64,000 nucleotides of DNA, from NCBI RefSeq assembly GCF_013348805.1, contig NZ_CP054690.1:1860001-1924000 (forward strand), given 5' to 3'. A program made the translations under genes and the position numbers. The notes beneath the pieces are model-generated. The model did not search any database. It was not told the DNA's origin and saw nothing but the letters and a program-made list of their open reading frames with translations. The stretch comes from Rhodococcus sp. W8901. Lineage in GTDB: Bacteria > Actinomycetota > Actinomycetes > Mycobacteriales > Mycobacteriaceae. Positions 9,196 through 16,424 of the stretch are shown here, in pieces. How positions within the stretch are numbered: the stretch's first letter is position 1; each line of letters starts with the position of its first letter.

Positions 9196-10439
9196 CGGCG
9201 CAGCGGGCGCTCGTGACGCCGGACCTTGCCGCCAGTCAGCGCCGGATCCTCGCGGTCCTGGTCGCGGCGCAGATCCTCAGCGGTGCCGGCCTCGCCGCCG
9301 GGATCACCGTCGGCGCGCTGCTGGCCCAGGACATGTTGGGCGGCACCGGCCTCGCCGGTGTGCCGAGTGCCCTGTTCACGATCGGTTCCGCGGCCGCCGC
9401 GGTCTCCGTCGGCCGGATCTCGCAGCGCTTCGGCCGTCGACCCGGTCTCGCGCTCGGCTACGGCACCGGCGCGCTCGGCAGTGTGGGAGTGGTCGCGGCG
9501 GCGGTCGCCGACAATGTCGTGCTGTTGCTGATCTCGCTGTTCGTCTACGGCGCCGGAACGGCGACCAACCTGCAGGCGCGCTACGCCGGTGCCGACCTGG
9601 CCGCCCCGGCCCACCGGGGCCGCGCCGTGAGCACGGTGCTCGTGGCGACCACCGTCGGTGCGGTCGTCGGCCCGAACCTCGTCACGGTCATGGGTGATTT
9701 CGCCGAGGGGCTCGGAATCCCGGCACTCGCAGGACCGTTCATCCTGGCCGCAATCGCGTACGCGGCCGCCGGCGCGGTGCTGTGGGTGATGCTGCGCCCG
9801 GATCCGCTGTTGCTGGCGCGTGCGGCCGCCGCCGACACTGCGGACCACGCGGCCGGCCCTGACATCGAACCGTCCGCCGCGCGCACGTGGAATCCGTCCG
9901 TCGTGCTGGGCACGACCGTCATGGTCGTCACGCAGCTGGTCATGGTCGGTGTCATGACGATGACCCCGATCCACATGCAGCATCACGGGCACGGAACCGG
10001 GGCCGCAGGCCTGGTCATCGCGATCCATGTCGCCGCGATGTACCTGCCCTCGCCACTGTCGGGGAGGCTCGCGGACCGGTTCGGCCCGCGGGTCGTGGCC
10101 GCCGCGGCCGCGGTGACGATGCTGGCCGCGGGTGTCACGGCCGCCGCCGCTCCGGTGCACTCGGTGCCGGCGCTCGCGGTCGCGCTGGCGCTGCTCGGGC
10201 TGGGCTGGAACTTCGGGCTCATCAGCGGCACGGCGATCATCACCGATGCGGTCCCGCTGGCGACACGTGCCCGCACGCAGGGCACCGTCGATCTGACGAT
10301 CGCGATCGCCGGCGCGGGCGGCGGACTGTCGTCCGGTGTCATGGTCGCGGCCACCAGTTACGGCTGGCTGGCGCTGCTCGGGGCGGCGATCTCGTTGCTC
10401 ATCGTCCCCGCGCTCGCCCTGCACGCGCGCCGGGTCTGA
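9192..10439 (+). CDS. MFS transporter
   Basis: A 415-residue major-facilitator protein with about 12 hydrophobic spans. The loop after the second span reads GRISQRFGRRPGLALG (the MFS motif A region), repeated in weaker form as GRLADRFGPR between spans 8 and 9. A His-rich stretch HMQHHGHG occurs near the middle. GTG 9192 overlaps the upstream stop (GTGA), showing translational coupling to the ArsR-rhodanese regulator. Likely an efflux pump for the compound or stress sensed by that regulator; direction and substrate are inferred. A bidirectional hairpin terminator follows. Confidence 0.92.
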   Translation: MTAQRALVTPDLAASQRRILAVLVAAQILSGAGLAAGITVGALLAQDMLGGTGLAGVPSALFTIGSAAAAVSVGRISQRFGRRPGLALGYGTGALGSVGVVAAAVADNVVLLLISLFVYGAGTATNLQARYAGADLAAPAHRGRAVSTVLVATTVGAVVGPNLVTVMGDFAEGLGIPALAGPFILAAIAYAAAGAVLWVMLRPDPLLLARAAAADTADHAAGPDIEPSAARTWNPSVVLGTTVMVVTQLVMVGVMTMTPIHMQHHGHGTGAAGLVIAIHVAAMYLPSPLSGRLADRFGPRVVAAAAAVTMLAAGVTAAAAPVHSVPALAVALALLGLGWNFGLISGTAIITDAVPLATRARTQGTVDLTIAIAGAGGGLSSGVMVAATSYGWLALLGAAISLLIVPALALHARRV

Positions 10440-10446
10440 CGAAACT

Positions 10447-10482
10447 GAAGGCGGCCGGCTCCGAAAGGAACCGGCCGCCTTC
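10447..10482. terminator. bidirectional terminator hairpin
   Basis: A perfect 12-bp stem (GAAGGCGGCCGG / CCGGCCGCCTTC) with a 12-base loop lies between the convergent MFS and thiolase genes. Confidence 0.75.
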
Positions 10483-10499
10483 ACGACGTGCGGGAGGTG

Positions 10500-11672
10500 C
10501 TAGATGCGCTCGTAGATGGTGGCGTTCGCGGTGCCGCCACCCTCACACATGGTCTGCAGGCCGAAGCGGCCGCCGGTGCGCTGCAGGTGGTGGACCAGCG
10601 TGGCGGCCAGACGCGCACCGGAGCCACCGAGCGGGTGGCCGAGCGCGATCGCGCCGCCGAGCGGGTTCATCTTGTCCATCGACGCGCCGGTCTCGAGCTG
10701 CCACGCCAGCGGCACCGAACCGAACGCCTCGTTGACCTCGAACGCGTCGATGTCGTCGATCGACAGACCGGCCTTCTTCAGCGCGAGCGCGGTGGCCGGG
10801 ATGGGGCCGGTGAGCATCTTGACCGGGTCGTCGCCGGCGACGACGGCGGTGTGGATGCGAGCGAGCGGGGTCAGGCCCAGGGCCTTCGCCTTCTCGGACG
10901 TCATGACCAGCACGGCGGCCGCGCCGTCGGAGATCTGCGAGGCGCTGCCGGCGGTGATGACGCCGCCCTCGAGGAACGGGGACTTGAGCTGGCTGAGCTT
11001 CTCGGTGGTGGAGCCGCGGCGGATGCCCTCGTCGGCGGAGAAGACGGTGCCGTCCTCGAGGGTGACCGGGGCGATCTCCGCCTCGAACGCGCCGGCGTCC
11101 TGTGCGGCGGCGGCACGCTCGTGCGAGGCAACCGAGTACTCGTCGAGCTGCTCGCGGGAGATCCTCCACTCCTGCGCGATGAGCTCGGCGCCGACGCCCT
11201 GGTTGAAGCGGCCGTTGAAACCGGGTGCCTCGAGCTGGGCGGCGTAGCGAGTGCGGGCGGGACCTGCGGAGTCGCCGGTGCCCGGAACGTTCGAGGAGCC
11301 GAGCGGCACCGCGGTCATCATCTCCACGCCACCGGCGACGATGATGTCGGCCTGGCCCGAGATGACGGACGCGGCCGCCATCGAGATGGTCTGCTGCGAC
11401 GAACCGCACTGGCGGTCGACGGTCAGGCCCGGCACCGACTCGGGCCAGCCGGCGCCGAGGACGGCCATGCGGCCGATGTTGCCGGTCTGCATGCCGACGC
11501 TGTTGACGTTGCCCCAGTAGACGTCGTCGACGATCGCCGGGTCGATGCCGGTGCGCTGGGCAATCGAGCGCAGGACGTGGGCGGACAGCTCCACCGCGTG
11601 CACGTCCGCGAGCGAGCCCTTCCGCTTGCCGATGGGGGTACGAACTGCCTCGACGATCACTGCGTCACGCAT
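10500..11672 (-). CDS. acetyl-CoA C-acyltransferase (thiolase)
   Basis: A 390-residue thiolase that would cleave a 3-ketoacyl-CoA to acetyl-CoA and a shortened acyl-CoA. Catalytic residues are in place: the nucleophilic Cys in DRQCGSSQQT, NEAF, the His in GHPLGGSGAR, and the second Cys in TMCEGGGTANATI. The wording resembles degradative thiolases of the FadA6 branch used in actinobacterial steroid catabolism, but that assignment would need a tree. ATG 11672 starts at the conserved MRDAVIVEAVRTPIG. It is a one-gene unit: convergent terminator downstream, and an AT-richer 70-bp gap upstream that should hold its promoter. Confidence 0.94.
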   Translation of the reverse strand: MRDAVIVEAVRTPIGKRKGSLADVHAVELSAHVLRSIAQRTGIDPAIVDDVYWGNVNSVGMQTGNIGRMAVLGAGWPESVPGLTVDRQCGSSQQTISMAAASVISGQADIIVAGGVEMMTAVPLGSSNVPGTGDSAGPARTRYAAQLEAPGFNGRFNQGVGAELIAQEWRISREQLDEYSVASHERAAAAQDAGAFEAEIAPVTLEDGTVFSADEGIRRGSTTEKLSQLKSPFLEGGVITAGSASQISDGAAAVLVMTSEKAKALGLTPLARIHTAVVAGDDPVKMLTGPIPATALALKKAGLSIDDIDAFEVNEAFGSVPLAWQLETGASMDKMNPLGGAIALGHPLGGSGARLAATLVHHLQRTGGRFGLQTMCEGGGTANATIYERI

Positions 11673-11743
11673 GGCGCCTCACTCTCGATGAAGTCGGTCG
11701 AATCTAAAGAGTTAAACGAATGTACTTCATCGGTGGTGCGGCC

Positions 11744-13099
11744 TCAGGAGCGGGCGGCGATTCCGGTGCCGGCCATCCGGCCCGCCAGTGCGAGCAGGTC
11801 CCGGTCCCGGCCGGGTGGACCCACCAGGGACAGGCCCACCGGCAGGCCACCCGGCGAGGTCACGGGCACGGTCACCGTGGGCAGTCCCGCGACGGCCGCA
11901 ACTGCGACGAGCATCCCGGTGGTCCGAAGCTTCTCCGCGACAAGGACATTGCCGGGATCGTCGGCGGTCGACGGTGCCGGGGACGCCGCCGTTGGCATGA
12001 CGAGGACACGGGAGCCCAGGTAGTCGCGGACGGAGCGGCCCGCGGCGCCGAGTTCGTCGAGGCTGCGCCGATACGTGGATTCGGAGATCTTCGACGCCGC
12101 GAGGAAGTTCGCGCGGGCCTCGTCGCCGACCGACCCGACGGCCGTCGACACCCAGGCGCCGTGTTGCTGCCACGCCTCGTAGCCCTGCACGGTGGTCACG
12201 GCGTCGTACCAGTCGGGGAGTTCCGCGATGTCGAGGTCCTGCTCCGACAACGGCGGTAGCGCCGACCGCCTCCATGATGCGAGCGCCTCCCGGACCGCGG
12301 GTTGGACGTGCTCGTCGGCGACGGCGGTCACGCCGGGCGCCGTCACCGCCGCGCCGAACGGACTCGCCGACGCCGGGGGGAGCAGCGCGTCGCCGACGGC
12401 GATCAGGGTCGTCGGGTCGGCGCACACCCAACCGACCCGATCGAGGGTCTTCGAGAGCGGCATCATGCCGAGTACCGAGACGGTGCCGTGCGTCGGGCCG
12501 AAACCCCACAGCCCTTGATAGGAGGCAGGGATCAGGACGGATCCGATGGTGTCGGGGCCCAATCCGACGGACGCGCTGCCGAGCGCGACGGCGGTGGCCG
12601 CCCCCGAGGTCGCGCCTCCCGGAATGCGGCCGGACGCGGCGGGATTGGCCGGCGTCCCGTAGGCCGCGTTCACGCCGGAGTGGCCGAAGCCGAAGTCGAC
12701 GGTCTGCGTGATTCCGGCAACGGCGGCGCCCTGCCCGAGCAGGCGGGAGATGCTGTCGGCGGTGGTCGTCTCGGTGGGCGCCAGCCCCAGCCATCGGGGA
12801 TTGCCCGCGCCGACCCGCTGGCCCTCGACGGCGAACAGGTCGGTCACGGCGACCGTACGGCCCGCGAGCGGCCCGGAACCGCTACCTGCGATCAGCGGAT
12901 CGCCCTGGAGTCGCCACGTCGCGGTGTCGGCGGGCTTGGTGTCCCCGCCGGGTAGTGGCGGCACGCCGGGGTCGCGGAGGTCGTCGCCACATCCCGCGAG
13001 CAGCGTCGCGCCGCCCACCGCGGCGCCGAACGCGCCGGCCCGCAGGAACGAACGACGGTCGAGGCGAGGGGAGTTCGGTCCGGTCGGCACGCCGCTCAC
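11744..13099 (-). CDS. Tat-exported lipoprotein with degenerate amidase-signature domain
   Basis: A 451-residue member of the amidase-signature family. The N-terminus has a twin-arginine motif (RRSFLRAG, residues 15-22) and a lipobox (LLAGC, Cys37), so it is predicted to be exported folded and lipid-anchored outside the membrane. In the amidase domain the nucleophile Ser187 (TIGSVLIPAS) remains, but the catalytic Lys position is Thr86 (VAVTDLF instead of VAVKD) and the cis-Ser position is Ala163 (GGATSG instead of GGSSGG). The conserved Arg after the nucleophile is Leu189. The chain is otherwise full length, so it may be a binding protein rather than a hydrolase. GTG 13099 start; the ribosome-binding site is weak. 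Confidence 0.88.
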   Translation of the reverse strand: MSGVPTGPNSPRLDRRSFLRAGAFGAAVGGATLLAGCGDDLRDPGVPPLPGGDTKPADTATWRLQGDPLIAGSGSGPLAGRTVAVTDLFAVEGQRVGAGNPRWLGLAPTETTTADSISRLLGQGAAVAGITQTVDFGFGHSGVNAAYGTPANPAASGRIPGGATSGAATAVALGSASVGLGPDTIGSVLIPASYQGLWGFGPTHGTVSVLGMMPLSKTLDRVGWVCADPTTLIAVGDALLPPASASPFGAAVTAPGVTAVADEHVQPAVREALASWRRSALPPLSEQDLDIAELPDWYDAVTTVQGYEAWQQHGAWVSTAVGSVGDEARANFLAASKISESTYRRSLDELGAAGRSVRDYLGSRVLVMPTAASPAPSTADDPGNVLVAEKLRTTGMLVAVAAVAGLPTVTVPVTSPGGLPVGLSLVGPPGRDRDLLALAGRMAGTGIAARS

Positions 13100-13142
13100 A
13101 GTAGCGACGCGCCGACCGGATCCGGACGGTTCGAGCCCCGTG

Positions 13143-14453
13143 TCAGGCGAGAACCTGGCGGAGGTACTCGTTGTCGAACGTTCGCGACGGGTCGTGCTTG
13201 TCGCGGACCGTGCAGAAATCGTCGAACCGGGCGTACGTGGGGCGCAGGTCGTCCGCGGTGCGGCTGTGCATCTTGCCCCAGTGCGGACGGCCGTCGACCG
13301 CGCGGGCGATCGCCTCCACCGCGTCGAAGTACTCGCGGTGATCGCGGCGGTGGTACTGGTGCACGGCGATGTAGGCGCTGTCGCGGCCGTTCGCGGTGGA
13401 CATCCACACGTCGTCGCCGGGAGCGAAGCGGACCTCGACCGGGAACGCGATTTTGCAGTCGGACCGGTCGAGCCAGTTCGAGATCTCCCGGAGGGTGTCC
13501 TTCACGGCCTCCTGCGGCACCGCGTACTCCATCTCGCGGAACCGCACCCGGCGCGGCGACGCGAACACGCGGTAGCTGCGGTCGGTGAACTCGCGGGCCG
13601 ACAGTGCCCGCGCGCTGACCTGGTTGACCTGCGGAATCGTGGCAGGGAACGCCGACGTCAGCCGGTTGACGCCCTCAAAGAGCGTGTTCGACATCAGCTC
13701 GTCGTCGATGAAGCCGCGGATGCGGCCCACGGGTTCGAGCGGCGTGTCGCCGGGCAGTCGTGTGTTCCGCTTCGTCAGAACGCGATTGGTGTGCGGGAAC
13801 CAGTAGAACTCGAAGTGGTCGACGGTCTCGAGATCGTGCGCGAGTCCGTCGAGCGTCTCGTCGAGTCGCGCCGGTCCCTCGACGGCGCGCATCGCGTAGG
13901 CCTGGGTGACCGCGAGGTCGAGTTTGGTGATGATGCCGAACGCGCCGAGGCCGATTCGGGCGGCCTGGTAGAGCTCGGGGTTCTCGGCCTCGGAGCAATC
14001 CACGACCGACCCGTCCGCGAGCACGATCTGCAGTCCGCGGATCAGCGTCGCGAGCCCACCGAACCGCGCTCCCGTCCCGTGCGTGCCGGTCGAGAGCGCG
14101 CCGGCGATCGACTGGACGTCGATGTCACCGAGGTTGATCATCGCCAGCCCGCGCCCCCACAGCTGCTCGTTGAGGCTGCGCAGGCGAGTCCCGGCCATCA
14201 CCGTCGCGACCGGACCCGCCGGCGTCGTGCGGACGGATTCGATCCCGGCGAGGTTGTCGAGGCTCACCAGAACGCCGTCGGTGACAGCAACTCCGGTGAA
14301 CGAATGGCCCGCCCCCACGGCTTTGACGCGTAATCCCCGCTCGGTCGCATTCGCGACCAGCGTGCTCAGCTCGGCTACCGATCGCGGTGTTTCGAATCGG
14401 TGAGGTGTCGACGAGTGGGTCCCCGCCCAGTTGCGCCACGTGTCCTGTGCCAT
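13143..14453 (-). CDS. D-arabinono-1,4-lactone / L-gulono-1,4-lactone oxidase family FAD enzyme
   Basis: A 436-residue vanillyl-alcohol-oxidase-type flavoprotein, closest in wording to mycobacterial Rv1771 (L-gulono-1,4-lactone dehydrogenase). The FAD domain shows VGAGHSFTG, INLGDIDVQSIAGALSTGTHGTG and GLGAFGIITKLDL; the C-terminal ALO domain shows EFYWFPHTN, REMEYAVPQE, FPVEVRFAPGDD and HWGKMH. No signal peptide is seen. It would oxidise a sugar-1,4-lactone; the physiological substrate is inferred from the family only. ATG 14453 is chosen over an in-frame GTG three codons upstream. Divergent from a TetR gene, with a perfect palindrome between them. Confidence 0.92.
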   Translation of the reverse strand: MAQDTWRNWAGTHSSTPHRFETPRSVAELSTLVANATERGLRVKAVGAGHSFTGVAVTDGVLVSLDNLAGIESVRTTPAGPVATVMAGTRLRSLNEQLWGRGLAMINLGDIDVQSIAGALSTGTHGTGARFGGLATLIRGLQIVLADGSVVDCSEAENPELYQAARIGLGAFGIITKLDLAVTQAYAMRAVEGPARLDETLDGLAHDLETVDHFEFYWFPHTNRVLTKRNTRLPGDTPLEPVGRIRGFIDDELMSNTLFEGVNRLTSAFPATIPQVNQVSARALSAREFTDRSYRVFASPRRVRFREMEYAVPQEAVKDTLREISNWLDRSDCKIAFPVEVRFAPGDDVWMSTANGRDSAYIAVHQYHRRDHREYFDAVEAIARAVDGRPHWGKMHSRTADDLRPTYARFDDFCTVRDKHDPSRTFDNEYLRQVLA

Positions 14454-14468
14454 TCCCGTCACTATTCA

Positions 14469-14486
14469 CCTGGACGAGCGTCCAGG
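14469..14486. promoter_or_regulatory. perfect 18-bp palindrome, candidate TetR operator
   Basis: CCTGGACG-AG-CGTCCAGG is a perfect inverted repeat of 8-bp arms with a 2-base centre. It lies between the divergent lactone-oxidase and TetR genes, 16 bp from the former's start, which is the classical place for an autoregulatory TetR site. That the TetR at 14531 binds it is inference. Confidence 0.65.
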
Positions 14487-14530
14487 CAAATGAGACACGT
14501 TTTTTCCGTTTCGGGTTTTACGATCGGGGG

Positions 14531-15202
14531 ATGTTGAATCGGCTTCCAGCGGAAGAACGCCGCGCCCAACTCGTCGAAGCGGCGCTGTCCATCGCCGAAC
14601 GCGGCGGGATCGCAGCGGTGACGATCCGTGCTGTCGCGGAGGAAGCGGGCGTCTCGCTCGGCGTGGTGCACTACTGCTTCGAGAGCAAGGAAGCCCTGGT
14701 CGCGGCCATGGCCGAGAGTCTGGTGCTGCAGCTGAGCGCCGGGATGCGCGAGTCGTTCGCGTCGGTGTGGGACTCGCAGGAGTTGAACGGTCTGCGGGAT
14801 CTGCGCGAGGTGCTGCACACCGGGCTGACCGGGATGTGGCCGCTGGTCGAGGCCACCGCGGATCGCCAGTTGCTCACGTACGAGATCACCGCATACGCGC
14901 TGCGCCACCGCGCGGCGGGCGCGCCGCTCGCCGGGAGTGTCGCGGACGAGCAGTACCGAACCATGGACATCGAGGCCACGGTGTTCCTTCAGGAGAGCGC
15001 CCGCAGGACCGGGACCACGTGGACCGAACCGGTCGAGGCGATCGCGCGGTTCGCCCTCGCCGTCATCGACGGCATCGTCCTGCGCTGGCTCGTCGACCGC
15101 GACAGCAATGCCATCATCACCGAGCTCGACGATCTGGTGCGCATCGTCGCGAGCAAGGCGGTCGACGCGGACCCAGACCTGGACAATCGTTCAGGAGAGT
15201 GA
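14531..15202 (+). CDS. TetR-family transcriptional regulator
   Basis: A 223-residue TetR repressor. The DNA-binding region is AALSIAERGGIAAVTIRAVAEEAGV followed in the recognition helix by SLGVVHYCFESKEALV (residues ~14-60); the rest is an all-helical ligand domain. ATG 14531 is the first start giving the usual short N-terminus. It is divergent from the lactone oxidase, 36 bp upstream of a PLP aldolase-like gene on the same strand, and has a perfect palindrome in its upstream region. It probably represses itself and the lactone oxidase, and perhaps the aldolase-like gene. The ligand is unknown. Confidence 0.93.
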   Translation: MLNRLPAEERRAQLVEAALSIAERGGIAAVTIRAVAEEAGVSLGVVHYCFESKEALVAAMAESLVLQLSAGMRESFASVWDSQELNGLRDLREVLHTGLTGMWPLVEATADRQLLTYEITAYALRHRAAGAPLAGSVADEQYRTMDIEATVFLQESARRTGTTWTEPVEAIARFALAVIDGIVLRWLVDRDSNAIITELDDLVRIVASKAVDADPDLDNRSGE

Positions 15203-15238
15203 TCGACTGGTCCGAACGCCTACGACGAACGGACTGAT

Positions 15239-16417
15239 GTGACTGCTGCGATCGACCGACTCACCGCTGCCACGGCTCATCTCGATCCGCCGCTGGCGGC
15301 TCTGGACCTCGCCACACTGCACACCAATGCCGCCGACCTGGTGCGGCGTGCCGCCGGCACCCCGGTCCGGGTTGCCAGCAAGTCGGTGCGGTGCCGTGCG
15401 GTGCTCGAGGTGGCGCTCGGCTCCGGGCTCACCGCGTCCGGAGGGTTCCGCGGCATCATGTCCTACTCGCTGCGCGAGGCGATGTGGCTCGCGCAGCGAG
15501 GCGCCGAGGACGTGCTGATGGGTTATCCCACCGCCGATCGCGCGGCGCTGGCCGAACTCGGCGCCGACCGCACGCTCCTCGACCGCATCACCCTGATGGT
15601 CGACGACATCGCGCAACTGGACCTCATCCGGTCGGCGGTCGGATCCGAGAGCGTCCGGCCGCGGGTGTGTCTCGACGTCGACGCGTCGTTGCGCCTCGGC
15701 CCGGCCCATCTCGGGGTGCGCCGGTCGCCGCTGCGGGAACCGGGGCAGGTGGCACGGCTGGCTCGGCTGGCGGCCGACCGCGGCTTCGCCGTCGTCGGGG
15801 TGATGTTCTACGAGGCGCAGATCGCGGGCCTGCCCGACAGCAGTTTCGCCGTGCGCATGGTGAAGAAGGCGTCGGCCGCCGAACTCGCCACGCGCAGAGG
15901 CACAGTCGTGGACGCCGTCACCGAGGAAGTCGGGAAGCTCGAGATCGTCAACAGCGGCGGTACCGGCTCGCTCGAGGTCAGTTCGGCCGACTCGGTGGTC
16001 ACCGAGGTCACCGCCGGATCGGGGCTGTACGTGCCGACGCTGTTCGACCGCTACCACTCGTTCACGCCGCGTCCGGCGCTGTTCTTCGCCCTGCCGGCGG
16101 TCCGCAAGCCGACGCCGAGGATCACGACGTTGTTCGGTGGCGGCTACATCGCGTCGGGTCCCGCCGGGAACACGCGCGTGCCGGCTCCGGTGTGGCCGCG
16201 CGGGTTGAAGCTGCTGCGCAACGAGGGCGCCGGCGAGGTCCAGACGCCCGTCACCGGCGCGGCGGCCGCCGAGTTGGCTGTGGGCGACCGGGTCTGGTTC
16301 CGCCACGCGAAGGCCGGCGAGCTGTGTGAGCGTTTCACCGAGGTGCACCTCGTCGACGCCGACGGCACGGCCACGTCCACACCCACCTACCGCGGCGAGG
16401 GCAAGTGCTTCGGGTGA
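15239..16417 (+). CDS. PLP-dependent amino acid deaminase/aldolase (alanine-racemase N-terminal fold, D-threonine-aldolase-like)
   Basis: A 392-residue fold-type III PLP protein. The Schiff-base lysine is probably Lys48-region VRVASKSVRC; further barrel signatures are DVLMGYPT, LMVDDI, PRVCLDVDASLRLG and IVNSGGTGS (phosphate-binding). The C-terminal domain has FGGGYIASGP and, near the end, an H..C pair (FRHAKAGELCERF) that could hold the divalent metal used by D-threonine aldolase-like enzymes. GTG 15239 begins 36 bp after the TetR gene. Expected role: aldol cleavage or dehydration of a D-hydroxyamino acid. A related gene lies close to the Rv1771-type oxidase in mycobacteria, from memory, suggesting an old linkage. 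Confidence 0.88.
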   Translation: MTAAIDRLTAATAHLDPPLAALDLATLHTNAADLVRRAAGTPVRVASKSVRCRAVLEVALGSGLTASGGFRGIMSYSLREAMWLAQRGAEDVLMGYPTADRAALAELGADRTLLDRITLMVDDIAQLDLIRSAVGSESVRPRVCLDVDASLRLGPAHLGVRRSPLREPGQVARLARLAADRGFAVVGVMFYEAQIAGLPDSSFAVRMVKKASAAELATRRGTVVDAVTEEVGKLEIVNSGGTGSLEVSSADSVVTEVTAGSGLYVPTLFDRYHSFTPRPALFFALPAVRKPTPRITTLFGGGYIASGPAGNTRVPAPVWPRGLKLLRNEGAGEVQTPVTGAAAAELAVGDRVWFRHAKAGELCERFTEVHLVDADGTATSTPTYRGEGKCFG

Positions 16418-16424
16418 CCTCGGG

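Noticed and set aside
8778-10484. 568-codon open frame antisense to the ArsR and MFS genes
   Set aside because: Arg/Asp/Gly-rich mirror frame; the sense strand carries clear motifs and coupled starts.
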